A stretch of 64,000 nucleotides of DNA from Chromobotia macracanthus (taxonomy: Eukaryota; Chordata; Actinopteri; Cypriniformes; Botiidae): contig JAZGTH010000102.1 in NCBI GenBank assembly GCA_036877525.1, forward strand, positions 32,501 through 96,500, read 5' to 3'. The notes below the pieces were generated by a model. That model was given only the letters and a program-made list of their open reading frames with translations, had not been told where the DNA came from and ran no database searches. Made by a program: the position numbers and the translations under genes. Of this stretch, positions 1 to 44,898 are shown in pieces. Within the stretch, counting starts at the first letter, position 1. Each line of letters opens with the position of its first letter.

Positions 1-2234
1 ATTGTCTGCCAGTATTTTTTTCATTTAGCAACCAACAGAAAATTAGATTTTAGTGCAGCCGACAGAGTAAGATGATGATGACTTTCTGTATTTAATGGAA
101 ACATATTCCGCTCTTACAATAACAGTAAATAATAACAACTGAAGATGTCAGACATTAACATTTTGCATAACACCCTTTTGTGTTCTTCATAAGAAAGGAT
201 TTTTGATGGACTTAGAACCACAAGTTTTACTTTTGGCTGAACGACCCAACAATGACCAAACGTTACTATTGTACCAGCTTAATTATGATTGCTCCTTCCA
301 AAAACTGCTGTAATGAACATGTATAATTGTGACTCGTTAATAAAGTTTGCTGATGTCATTACAGTAAACGGACGCAATCAACACATCAATGGAGTCTAAT
401 GGAGTCTCTGTTTGTGTCATTGTTATGAAGTGGTTCTTGTAAATTTGTAAACACATTCCATTGGAATATGAAGAATTCTATGTGTGCAGACAGCTTGTTC
501 ATCCTTTGCGTTATTTGCATGCTAAAGATTGTATTGTATGTTTGTTAGCCATGACTCCAGTAACCACATCTGCAAATGTTCAGTGGGAGTAAACCTGAAA
601 GTGTCACTTTTACCTCTGAAAGCATCATGTTGTGCTTTTACCAGTCAATCAATACGAATAAAGCTTGCACTTCGTTCAGTTGTTTTCGTTCAAAATGTAT
701 TTATGTAGTGCTTTTTTAACAATGTTGCATTGTTTCAAAGCATCTTTACATATGAGAAAATCCAGAAAACAGGAAAATTATGAAATAGAGTACTGGTATT
801 ACTACAATTTTTATTGTTCTCATAAGATGTATATTTGACTTATTAGTGATACCAGGATTGTAATCTGTACTTGAATGTAGAGATGACTGAACTAATAACA
901 ACACATCTGAAGCATTTGAGGAAATGGATGTGTAGGTCTTTCAGAAATACCTGTCATTGCATACAAAGGCCCATATCTACCCTCAGTGGTTTATGAGAAG
1001 GTAATATATCCAGACAGCCTACTAAAACAGCATTTACTTTCTCTGAGACCATGACATTTAGACAAATAACATGACAGATGACTTGTATCACATTAAACTA
1101 ATTATGCTGTTCAAGCTTACATGGAAATGGAACTTACAAAGAAGATACTATTGTTCTATTAAAATGTATTAAATACATAATTTGAAAAAAACCCCCAATA
1201 AAATACCTCAACACTGCATCAAGAGAAAAAATGAAATAGTAAGGTCTTTAAGATTGTAGCTAGATCATTATATTAAAAGCAATATTAACAACTTACAAAA
1301 CACTAAGCTAAGCTAATGTCAACAGTCTCCCAGTAAGCAAACAAACAGGGTGACAGTGGCAAGGAACCAAAGACGTATAAATGGAGAAAAAACCTTGGAA
1401 GAAATCAGGCTCAACTGGATCAATGCTGCAGTCTTGTTTAAAAACAGAGAGTTTATTATTATTATAAATGATTTTGTATTGATTTAAAACCATCAGGTCC
1501 AATAGTGACATGCCTGACAGTTGTATTGCAATAAAGGCATAATATTACTAATTGCAGCTGTAACATCACACACTGATGTGGCTTAGCAGAGAATGAGAAC
1601 TTTCCGTAGAATCTGTATTGAATGCATGACTTCATGTCAATGTATCTCTGCATTAATTGGCATATCACAAGCTTCAGACTTCCAACAAACATGTAATATA
1701 GTAAAATGCAAAACCTATCAGTGTTAAAACACTAGTGATGAGGGAACCCAACTGCTGGTCCAACGTGTAATGATATACACTTGAGACCAAAGCAAAAATA
1801 ATTTCATGTAGTTTCTTTTAAAAATCTGTGTACATTAACCCTAAAACACAAAGGTCTAAAATTAATCATTAAAACCTTGTTTAGTCGTTTTAATATTAAA
1901 ATGTAAAAATAATACAGAGGCCTGAAGAGCACAAGCTTCTCTTATACAAAAAAAATCTGAACAGAATCCCAAAATAGAATTTGCAGTTCTCAAAAACCTT
2001 GTTTCTGTGCATTTTCCATATCTTGTTAAATGTCTTCAAGTCATGTCATGTCATGTAGTTTTGTTAAATGTCCTCCTCAGACATTTGTGCTATTCCTGCT
2101 AGACAAACTCAGACTGCTAAAGTGAATTTTTTTTAATCCATAGTAAATGTAAATTCTGTTTCACAGTAAATATGAAACTTTGGGAAAAAGTTTTCTCCCT
2201 CATTTTCATTTTTAAAAGCAGGTCCTTGTAATCA
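1..2234. other. AT-rich intergenic DNA, no gene recognised
   Basis: No coding exon, RNA gene or clear repeat was seen. Two AATAAA hexamers on the plus strand (339-344 and 657-662, the second followed by a T/G-rich stretch) could be poly(A) signals of a plus-strand gene lying left of the window and converging on dync1h1. That is a weak inference. Confidence 0.3.
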
Positions 2235-2255
2235 AATGTGTGACATCACATGAAC

Positions 2256-2261
2256 TTTATT
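2256..2261 (-). terminator. dync1h1: dync1h1 poly(A) signal
   Basis: AATAAA on the minus strand, about 260 nt after the dync1h1 stop codon and the first such hexamer downstream of it. It implies a short 3' UTR (about 2235-2522). No other candidate lies closer. Confidence 0.6.
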
Positions 2262-2522
2262 GAAATCCACAGATTTTGCACAATTTTCATTTTCCATCTA
2301 AAGTCTCTTTACAACCCCGTCTCTTCTGCTAAAACCAACAAGTCTCAGAAATCCAAACACAATCCTTAACCCAACATGCTTCTGACTTTTCAAACTCACC
2401 CAAGACAAACATTACAGATTACATGCAAACTTACATATTTAACTACATTTAGGAATTTGCCAACCTATTAGGAATGATTAGTAAGGAAAAGTTGTAGATC
2501 ATTATTGGTTAATCATTTTCAT

Positions 2523-35519
<32,997 letters not shown>

Positions 35520-35640
35520 TTCCAGAACAAATAATCCGCAAAAAACCGATGATAGACCTGTGAAAATGCGTATGCTGTATCACTATCCCTTTACTGAAAT
35601 GACCACCGCCCAACGCAGCCGCAAACTATATTGTTCAAAA

Positions 35641-35712
35641 GGATTCTGGGAAATGTAGTTTTTTTAAGTTGAACGTAATGAATAATACTAACAAGTGAAC
35701 TACATTGCCCAT
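35641..35712. promoter_or_regulatory. dync1h1: dync1h1 promoter: two facing ZNF143-like motifs
   Basis: ACTACATTTCCCAGAATCC lies on the minus strand at 35641-35659, and ACTACATTGCCCAT on the plus strand at 35699-35712, 120-195 bp upstream of the dync1h1 ATG. Both fit the ACTACAnnnCCCA pattern of ZNF143/SBF sites, common in housekeeping promoters. The surrounding 35270-35830 is CpG-rich against an AT-rich background. No TATA box is obvious. Confidence 0.55.
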
Positions 35713-36179
35713 AAAGCCGAAAGACAGCGGAGCGTCCGTCGACGCTGCAGTAGACATGAATCAGCGCTGCGCGGACCGATCGGAGAACTGACGAGTGTGT
35801 CAAGGGCGTGACATCAAAGTACCGCGAGAGCGGCTCGAGACAGACGGTTTTGTATGTGTTTTATGTACGTTTTTTAACGTTAGACACGGCCCGGCCTGTG
35901 CAATGAGGCTTCAAGTCGAACACACCTAATATGCTATTTGGGTATGTACGTTACGTGGTATGATAGGAAAATAATGTTCTGCGTGCCATGCCCAATGAAC
36001 TAGTAACGCCAAAACACTTCATAGACTCTGTTTACATGTTAATGTAAACTTGTAAATATATTTAATTGAGGTGAACGCTGTTGATGTTAAGAGGTTTTTT
36101 ATTATGAGATGCTTTTTGCTAGGGAAAAAGTTTCACGTCTCCTTGTAATACCCTCTTTAAAGGGCACACAATCTCGTAG

Positions 36180-36492
36180 GTTCATCTTCACTATCCCTTG
36201 CTGGTGAAATAATCTTCCAAATTCTGCTCAGTGTGCTGCATCCCTCGCCAAATTCAAGAAACAGCTAAAAACCTGCCTCTTCCCCAAATACCTGACACAA
36301 GTATGAATATGAAAAAACATTTCTCCTCTCTCCCCACAGGTATCACCTCTATCAAGCATTGAAATGTTGTACTCTTGGTAAAATTGTAACTGTGTATGGC
36401 TGATGTTATTGCCTCCTTATGATTTATAACTTCTTTGTTTTTGTCACCTTGTAAGTTGCTTTGGATAAAAGCGTCTGTTAAATGCCTGAGTT
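36180..36492 (+). mobile_element. teleost retroposon fragment with LINE/SINE tail
   Basis: It contains CAAGAAACAGCTAAAAACC...CTCTTCCCC and ends TTGTAAGTTGCTTTGGATAAAAGCGTCTGTTAAATGC, split here for length, the very common fish retroposon tail. No coding capacity remains. Confidence 0.6.
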
Positions 36493-36854
36493 TAAATGCA
36501 TCAAGAAACTGCTGCATGTGAAGCATACTCAGAGCCCACTGAAGAAACACCAGAGACTGCACATCCTGCTTCCACACCAGTAAGAACAGAGAAAGGTACA
36601 TGTGTAGAGAAAGATGCCTCAACCTTTTTTCTGAGCATTGCTGGTTTCATTCCGTACTTCATTCAGCATCATCATCACCTTACAGAGTGAAGCTTTACAT
36701 ACACACAGACGATATAGTGGATTCTGTGAATTATATAACATATTTCATGGGTCATATAGTGTTTTCTTTGTGTAGCATTTTGTGGGTTAACATTTATATA
36801 ACATTTCTGCTGGTGTGGTATATTTTGTGGGTTTCTTGTGAAACAATGCCAGAT

Positions 36855-36893
36855 TTTAAGTGTGATGATAATCATTTTATCATCACACTTAAA
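36855..36893. repeat. perfect 17-bp hairpin, 5-nt loop
   Basis: TTTAAGTGTGATGATAA (36855-36871) is followed after TCATT by its exact reverse complement (36877-36893). Pairing stops sharply outside the arms. Confidence 0.9.
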
Positions 36894-36909
36894 TTCCCTT
36901 GTATATTTT

Positions 36910-37004
36910 TCCTTGTTTTTTTTCCTTTTTCCTCCCTGTAAAGCCGCTTTGAGACAATGCCACATTGTAAAAGCGCTATACAAATAAAGTTGAATTGAAT
37001 TTTC
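36910..37004 (+). mobile_element. L2-type LINE 3' end fragment
   Basis: TGTAAAGCCGCTTTGAGACA, then AAAAGCGCTATACAAATAAA, then a GTTGAATTGAATT tail, the typical 3' end of fish L2-like LINEs. A diverged relative is at about 43545-43620. Confidence 0.7.
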
Positions 37005-38250
37005 TGCAGAGTTGGGTTCTGCATGAGTTTTGTCTACTCTAAGCAGCAGTTTGGGCTTTAAGTTAAGAATTGATGCGTAATGTGGATTTGTGGCTTTGTC
37101 TTAATGAACAGAATATAGAATGATGCATAATTTAGACCTGCGGATACTATTGAATGTTGACCCTGAATCTCAACGATACATTATCCTCCCGTTCATCTAC
37201 AAAACACCAGCAGTGCTTGTGTGTTTCACAATAATGACAAACAATGTCACTTGTCCAATATTATTAAAGTGAAGAAAGTAAAAAGCACAAATCATGCAGA
37301 TTCACTGGAAAACTGGATGATCTGTCATCACAGAGAATAGAAAATCAGAATAGTTTTTGTATTTAATTTGCATAACCTATATTGAAAGTAATAAAATTGT
37401 CTTTTACCTTGTCATGTCTGTGTTGGGATGCTTCCATCTCGTGAGATTGGACAACCCAGTTCTCAAAGTCTGTACAGTAGATGACAGAAATGATTGCATC
37501 ACTTTCCTTCATAGCTTGTACAGTGCTGTCTGATTGGTTCCTTGCACCTGGATTATGAGCTCATAAGTGTGAAGTATGTGATAGTACCTCTGTGCTGTAT
37601 GGTTACATCTTGTAGCTCAACTTGTACAGCATGGTGCTAGCAACACCAACATTGTTAAATCAATTCCAAAGGCAAACACACATTGAGTGAAGTGTAAGTG
37701 TGCATAAAAGTAAAAGGATTAAAGCTAGTGGCATTATATTTTGCTGAAGTAAACAAACTAAAAGTGCTTGAGATCAAAATGTTATTTTGTGAACGTTTCT
37801 CATTCAGTGCATTTATACACCAGAACAAAACAGGTGTCAAAACAGAAAATTAGTTTTTATCCTAATGTTCGATCTTAACAGACTGATAGAAACATTCAGA
37901 TGTTTTTGGTTTGTGAAAGGTTTCAGTGTTCTTGTTTCAGATTGTATAGACAGTGAAGGGGCATGACACCTTTTTCTGAGTACTGTAGCCACTTTGTAGG
38001 CCATTAGTCCCACCTTTTCTTCCTAACCAATAGTAATCTGCTTTCACATGCAGTCTTATGATGTCACCATTCTTGGATGCAATGGACCAATCTTCTTCCT
38101 CCTCCCTTCTGACATCACTGAGAAGTTGATTCCTCCAGTAGCAGCTTGATTTTCTGCTCAGCTTTTGTGTTTAAATGGAGGCGTCTGTCCTGTTGTACGT
38201 TTTAGATTCAAGCTGTGCAGCGTTCTGACATGCAGGCAATCTGAGGAAAG
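37005..38250. other. intergenic DNA upstream of the ppp2r5c relic
   Basis: No exon was recognised. Within the last 250 bp are TGATGTCACC and CTGACATCAC, CRE-like half-palindromes, which might be leftovers of the ppp2r5c promoter. Confidence 0.3.
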
Positions 38251-39809
38251 ATGGTTGTAGATGCTCCTAATTCCAACGGGCTGTTCCTTCCTGTGGCTCT
38301 AATGCACTTCAGAGGTAAGTGGTACAGACAGCTCTATCATACTGTGATCATCTGTGGTACCTTACCGGGCTTTATTCATCTTTTGTTATTCACTGTGTTT
38401 GCTGATCGGCGGTGAGTAATTTGTCTCATTCTGAAGCAAGAGAGGGAGAGATGGTGAGAGAAATCTCAATATAACTCTTTTAAACTTCACTTTTAAAACA
38501 GTTTTTTTTATTCTTGTTCATATACTCACTGAAGAAAGATTAAAGCTTGTGTTTTACATTTACATTTATTCATTTGCCAGAAGCATGTAAATAACATAAA
38601 TTCAAAAAATAACAAGTTGACATTTTACATCAGAATATTTCACAAGAAAAAATTTCACCTAATCTGTTGCTTAATAAAAAAATATTTTCCCTAAACTTGG
38701 CTTACGAGTTATTCGAGAGGTTTTTGGAATCTCCAGACTTGCAGCCCAATGTTGCCCAATACATCAACTAAACGTTTGTAATGCAGGTAATTCTCTTTTA
38801 TTCACTGTAAATAATAAATGTTCAAATATTAGTTGAGTTGTGTGAAATTATCTTTTAATTTTTTTTAAATAATTATTTAAATCAGTTTCTGAACTGCATT
38901 TCAGCTTCTGGAGCTGTTTGACAGTGAAGATCCGCGTGAGATTTCCTGAAAACCACACTGCACCACTTCTATGGGAAGTTTCTAGGGCTGCGGGCTTATA
39001 TTACAAAGCAAATCAATAACATATATAGGTGAGTCATGTTTATGGCTCATTTTTGTTTGCTACCCGACAAATGATTTTCGCTGTCTGAGACTAATTTTGA
39101 GAATCCTAAAAGATTTCTGTAGTTCTAGACCAAAATCAGTGAGCCTCACGATCAAATGTTTCTGCTGAAATAATTCTGTCAGTTTTATAATTAACACTAG
39201 AGATGTTTTTTGTTTGCTAGCCACCATTTCAATTACATGTGTGAATGTGTCTTACCGTCACCGAATGTGTCATGGACTGATGACGTAAAACTCCGAATGA
39301 GTCTTCTTGTGTGTCCCATTTTTTAAGAATCTTGACTGTCATACAGTCTGACAATAAAGACAACTGAAATCTCACAATGTGACAGGACAACATTATTGAT
39401 GCTGTTCTCATGTTTCCTGTGTGCTTGCATGTTTATATACGAGGCCGAGCATCACAATGGAATTGCTGAAATGCTGTGGAGAGGACTCTATGAAATGTCA
39501 TGTCAAAGATCTACTATGATCTTTTTCTGTCTGACAGCATCATCATGGCTTTTCCTTGCCATTAAAAGAAGAACACCAGATATTCTTGTTGAAGGTTTTA
39601 TTGCCATTGCTCAAAGTGAGCACCTATCACCCTCAGGTGAATAACATTGCACACCTGATTGCACACCTGTCAAACTCTGGCAACATCTCTGCTGGATTGT
39701 TTATATTGTTCATCCTCTGAGCACACTGTCAGTCTGCCCATCTGCCCTCTCTAGCTGCCGTATTGTGTTGGTTCAGTTCTTGGAGAAGGACAGTATGCTC
39801 ACAGAACCG
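38251..39809 (+). pseudogene. ppp2r5c: relic of ppp2r5c (PP2A regulatory subunit B56-gamma), 5' half, introns retained
   Basis: Six exon-like blocks appear in family order. 38251-38314: MVVDAPNSNGLFLPVALMHF plus R, with an intact GTAAGT donor. About 38699-38786: AYELFERFLESPDLQPNVA, with a stop TAA at 38769. 38905-39028: LLELFDSEDPRE, then a 4-nt deletion, then FLKTTLHHFYGKFLGLRAYI. 39432-39475: FIYEAEHHNGIAEML, acceptor AG lost. 39538-39636: GFSLPLKEEHQIFLLKVLLP plus LLKVSTYHPQ, with an upstream 1-nt loss. 39755-39809: LPYCV, 1-nt gain, QFLEKDSMLTEP. The exons between the first and second block and all 3' exons are missing. B56 subunits direct PP2A to LxxIxE-bearing targets; this copy cannot make one. 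Introns show it is a decayed gene, not a retrocopy. Mammals have PPP2R5C at this place, between DIO3 and DYNC1H1. Confidence 0.9.
38557..38592 (-). repeat. SINE/LINE tail scrap
   Basis: ACATTTACATTTATTCATTT plus GCCAGAAGC resembles the reversed tail of the common fish retroposon. It lies inside the first intron of the ppp2r5c relic. Confidence 0.35.
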
Positions 39810-42800
39810 GTAAGACTTCATGCTTTTATTTTGAAGAACAGTATTACAGCTGATGATGTAAAGAGCTGTGTTATATGGTTTACAGTCTGAATGTCCACTG
39901 TGTGTTTGTTACACAGTTTGCAGTCTGAATATTCACTGTGTGTGTATATGTGTGTGTATGATGTGATTCACAGTTTACGTGTGTGTGAGTGTGTTTGTGT
40001 GTGTTATAATGTGGCTACTGCATCTGATTCTGCTCAGCTGAGAACAGGAAAAGTTCACGAACAGGAACTCTTTCCAGAAAGATCAGTTCCATCACAATTT
40101 ATTTGTCTTACTGGAGGTTTCGGTCTGTTTGGATGAAAGCAGGTGGCATAATTGACAAAGAAACAGTTGCATGAATTTGACTTCCATTTCATTTTGGATG
40201 ATATCTTATTTTATTGAATTACTTAAAAGCACTTCCTGAACTTTCTGAAACTTGAAAACTATTAATCATTGTGTGTCAGATGAATCTGCCTGCAGATCTT
40301 TCATTGTTTGAACTCCTGTATGTTTACAGGCTTCATTTTTTTTAACATATCCAGACAATTTATGAGTATATAAATGTTCATGTATAAAATACTTTGTCTT
40401 GCCTTTTCCAAACACACACACACACTCCAAATTAAGATTTCCAATGGCATGTGAATCTGAAGCGATCATCCTGTTTGGTGCTTTCCAATGTCTGAAAGGG
40501 ATAGGACATAATCATGATTTACAACCTCTTCATTTCTTACCCTGTCTAAATGTAAATAAATGTAGATTACAGCGTTATTGTATTTTGTAACCTGTGGATA
40601 AACATTTACTGTTCTTTAGAATTATAAAGCAAAAACTGTATTTTGTATTAGTTCTTAGTTTTCTTTGTCTTCTAGTTAGATTGTATTTGTTTAGATTACC
40701 TGTTCCAGGTTTGTGTTCACAGTTTGCAGTGTGCGTGTTCAAAACTCGCTACTAGAATGTGTGTGCACTAACTGGATGGGTTAAATGCAGAGGACAAATT
40801 CTATGTATGGGTCATCATACTTACCCTGACGTCACTTCACCATACAGAGCATCAGAGTGTAGTGATTGTCTGATCTTACAAGTGTCTGATCTCAGAGACA
40901 AAGGGCTTGTCATTCTCCTCTGACCGGGGCAGACTGAGTCCACTGGGAACTCAGCTCCATGCCAAGAGAAACACACTGTTACCTTGTCCTCACACGCTAA
41001 TTGTGTGTCTGGAAAACACATTTGAAAAAAGTGTCGGCCTGGATCCCATTGCATTGCATAACAGTTTGTATGATCAAAAGAACTAAAAATAAGGATAGAA
41101 AAATTATTTCCAGTTCAGGAATGTAGTCATATGAGAAGCCACACGCCTGTAGCACGTTCTAAAGGTCATTGGCAGAGCGCCTCATCTGAGTATTGTCTCT
41201 GATGAATGTATCTCATGTCATTACCAGGCCACCAGGTTCTTTGAAAATGAACTGCATGGGGCAAAGAGCCACATAATTCGGAATGACCTCTGACCTCAGA
41301 ACCTCAGTGATCTCAGATGCCCCTGGAAAACCAACAGAAGTGAATTGTCCAAATGAGATAAAGCGAGACTAACAAACATTCAGCAAATAAAAGGAGCATT
41401 ATTCCCTTCAGGTCAGGCAATTCTTGCCTTGGCCAAAATACAAAAGAATATTGTGCCTTTAAAGAACGTGTTCCAATGATTAATTTATTTTGCTCATGCA
41501 GCTTAAAACATAATTTCCTTATGTTGTCATGAAGTTTTAGATGGATTGTACACACTGGAAGAGACATTCACAGTTTATGAATGTGTACAATACACTCTGG
41601 TGTCTATCTATTTGTTTTACTAGTAATACAGAAGAAATACAGTGTTTAATACTTTTAATCTGTTTCACGTCTTTTAATATTTATTAAAAAAGGCTAACGC
41701 TCTTTTTCAGTATCTCATCATTAATGAATGAGTACAGGGTTATTTTGCATTTATAAATTTCCAGGAACATACTTATCCTGTTTCCTTGATGAATGCAATT
41801 AAACAAACATGAACTGCAGCCAGTCAGATTCCAACATTGATAAAGTTTTGGTTGAGAAATTAGAGTCAAGCTGTTGAGCAGCAGTTTTCAGTTGTAATGT
41901 TTATTGCAGCAGAGAAGGAGAACATTCAGTCTATTAATATACCGTCCATTATAGACTTTACAAGCATACAAAAAAAACTGGAGCCATACCTGACAAAACA
42001 TCACATTACAGAAAAAGATTAATTGTGCAGTTACAGCATCCACCAGCATGCCTAACCAAACCATGAACCTGAATGGGGCTAACAGCACACACGACACAGT
42101 TACATGACAATAGAGCAACTATCTGATCTGCAAAACCACTGAGCAGAAGAAGCATTGAACCAAACCTTCACGTTATAGGATGCTGCTACAGTCAGTCTGC
42201 AGGTGGCGCTGCAGCCTCGCAGCTGCTCCAGTGCCATGAGGTGAGTAGAGTGCAGACTAGGTGAGGAAGGAAAGCTGCCCTGCAGCTGTAGACGATAGAT
42301 CTAATCAGACAGATTGTCTTAGCAACAGCAGAGCATTACCATAGCCTCATGTGACATCGGTTTACAGTCTATTCTTTAATTTGAACCATGGACAGCTTTG
42401 TCGAATACATGCCTGACCCTGATAAGGACAAGCGGGTTTGTGAAATGTTTTGTTGCTTAGTTAGCTAATTCAGTCATTAATTGAATGTGAAACAGAAAGT
42501 GGGTTAGGGTTAGGGTGTCTTCCTTTCCAATCTGAACACCCTGTGTGTTATTGTGCATAACCTTAACCCACCATATAGTGCATTAGTGCAATGTAGCAGC
42601 ATATGGCGCTTTAGTGCACATGCTAATTATCATCATGCTAAAAGTGCATGATGGGAGTAATATGTTAAAATACTGAATTAGTTTCCTGGCGGCACAGATT
42701 ACATACATCCTCAAACAGTGAATACAAAGTGCTCTGAGATTCTTCCAGATGGTATTTATTAAAACAAAGAGATATTGTTTTCTCTAGAACATAGAGATAT

Positions 42801-43840
42801 TTTGGGGGGAAACTTTAGATTTCATGTATGATGGACTGACTAGCAGATTCACCAGAGTGTGTCACAGTCACACACACACACACACACAAACTGTTGGTTA
42901 ATAGATATATGGCATTGAGTCTTACTGAGAAAACTGTACATAATAATACTAATACATTATTACCTGCTGTAATCTATGACAGCTGGGATATCATTTATCT
43001 ACATGAAAAAGCAATTCAAAAGCAGGTCACCTTCTGAAAAGTCAAACATTTTTTCTTGTTCTTGCTTGGAAAACAGCAACTAGAAAGACATTTTGCCCTT
43101 TCTAGTTAAATGCTAAGCCTCTCTGTAAAGCAGAATTATCAGCATCTTCATAGCACCACAATCAATGTAAGAACAGTACAGCCTTCATGTCTGCAAGAAT
43201 AATACAACTACAACTAAACTTCTGACTGTACTCTGAAGTAATTCAACAGAAGATTCAATTTCTCATATGAAGGCTTTATGAAATAACAAAAGGTGATGGT
43301 TATACAAAAATGTATAAACCTTTTCTCTTTACTGCAATATTTTACATATATGCAATCTGCATTCCTATTTGATTTTTTTGCTTAGATGTGTCAAACATAA
43401 TTTCAAAAGCTAAAATATAAAAGCCTACAACACTGGCTTTTATACATATACAAATATAAATTTATTTGAGTGTTTACAGTAAAACCATCGTGTTCAGTTT
43501 CAGTACATATGACATATCTTTCGGTTGTGATTCATTACTCTTTGTACAATCTGCTTTGAAACAATGCATCATTGTAAATACATAAATAAATACATAAATA
43601 CATTTCAACTGAATCGAATACAGTCATATAGAATTATTTGTAAATGATTGATATTTTCTCTATTTTATATTCCTCACAAGATATTTTTGCAAAAGAAACC
43701 TTAATGAAAAATAGTTGGCACAAAATAATAATTAAAACATTGACAAGACTAACCACATGTGGACAAACCACATACATCCTTCAACACAGAATATTTTCAT
43801 CTATAATAAAATGTCATTCACTCATCACAAGCCTATTAAA
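39810..43840. other. intergenic DNA between the ppp2r5c relic and dio3
   Basis: No gene was recognised apart from the SINE at 40711-40848, an L2-like tail at about 43545-43620 and a short CA run at 42867-42888. The remaining 3' exons of ppp2r5c were looked for by eye and not found. A 25-codon ORF in a strong Kozak context at 42388 is reported under findings. Confidence 0.5.
40711..40848 (+). mobile_element. teleost SINE fragment
   Basis: It shares GTGTGCACTAACTGGAT, GGGTTAAATGCAGAGGACAA and GGGTCATCATACTT with the copy at 4830-4980. Confidence 0.65.
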
Positions 43841-43843
43841 TGC

Positions 43844-43849
43844 TTTATT
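43844..43849 (-). terminator. dio3: dio3 poly(A) signal candidate
   Basis: AATAAA on the minus strand 270 nt after the dio3 stop codon (TAATAAAGCATTT). If used, the 3' UTR is about 300 nt and must hold the SECIS element. Confidence 0.45.
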
Positions 43850-44121
43850 ACAAAACGTGTTTGATAAAAATCAATCATTTACAAATTCTCGCGCTTGTCG
43901 CCTGTATTTCAGACATCCTGTCGATTTTCTGGTCGTTTCAACCTTTTAAAAATCAACTTTCACAAAAAAATACAGGAGGGCAAGAAAATGAACGATTTAG
44001 ACGCATAACAACAGTAAAGAATGTGCTTTAAACTCTGGATCTTTGCACAAACAACACTGACTAAATGATCACCGCACTCTTCTTCTCTACAGCAGCTTCA
44101 TTAAACTCCAGCAGGAAACGT

Positions 44122-44898
44122 TTACACTTCCATCACAGTAGCGTCGTGCAGACGCCGTCGGTACTGACCGAGCCAGCGTCTGAGCTCAGAGATCCGGTAA
44201 CCCTCCGGTCCTCGGCCACCCTGATAAACGACCTTCCTATCCTGAACGATATAAAGTCTGTCGAAATAAGCTCCGTACGCGCTGTTGGAGGAGTTCTCCA
44301 TGCTGTCGGCCACTATCGCGACGCCCGGCACCTCCTGCTCCATCAGCCGCGCCGCGCCGCGTCTCTCCTCCAGATTCTGATGTTTGCGGATCTGATACGG
44401 AGCGTCAGAACTGATCCAGCCGTCTGACGGATGCGCCTCCTCGATATAAACCACTAGTGAATCCGCGATGTCAGAAAACTGGGAAACGAGCCGCTGAAAC
44501 GATTTCAAGCGCCTCATGAACGGCGGTCAGCTACAACTGCCGAAATTCAGCACCAGCGGCCGGCTCTCCTGAACAAAGTCCAAGATCCGTTTGGGCTTCA
44601 AGTCGGAGATCTGAACAACTTCACTGTTCGGGGCTTCGCGTCCGAGATGAGCGGATTTCATCCAGTCCAGTTTGTGTCCGTGGAATACCGCTTTGAGAGA
44701 TTCCCAGCTGAACATTCGGTTATTATCAGACACACACAGCGGAGGATCTTCATCATGTTCTTCATCTTCAGCTTGAAGATTAAATAAAATCTTCTTCCTC
44801 AAGCACAGAAAATCAAGACACCACAGCATGAGCGCCGTGATGAGAAAACGAGGTAAAATCAGCAAACACACCAGCGCGTTTTTCACTGTGTTCATCAT
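44122..44898 (-). CDS. dio3: type 3 iodothyronine deiodinase, selenoprotein
   Basis: This enzyme removes the inner-ring iodine, inactivating T4 and T3. It is an integral membrane protein. The single exon encodes 258 residues if the UGA at 44527-44529 is read as selenocysteine (residue 124). The active-site context is NFGSCS-Sec-PPFM, exact for deiodinases. The frame continues unbroken to TAA at 44122-44124. An N-terminal hydrophobic anchor (NALVCLLILPRFLITALMLW) is followed by a thioredoxin-fold domain, including EEAHPSDGW and the conserved QGGRGPEGYRISELRRWL. I chose the ATG at 44896-44898 (MMNTVKN); the next codon could also serve. The one-exon structure is normal for dio3. A naive annotation would split it into two ORFs. 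An out-of-frame ATG lies just upstream (44903-44905). Confidence 0.96.

Noticed and set aside
40821..41054. Minus-strand 77-codon ORF (QWDPGRHFFQ...) as a missing ppp2r5c or other exon
   Set aside because: No similarity to B56 exons that I can see, and no splice context.
41160..41220. TTGGCAGAGCGCCTCATCTG as a remnant of the B56 'VAERALYYWNNEY' exon
   Set aside because: Only five residues fit and stops follow at once; chance is as likely.
42500..42518. Telomere-like GGGTTAGGGTTAGGG
   Set aside because: Only two to three units; too short to be an interstitial telomere of note.
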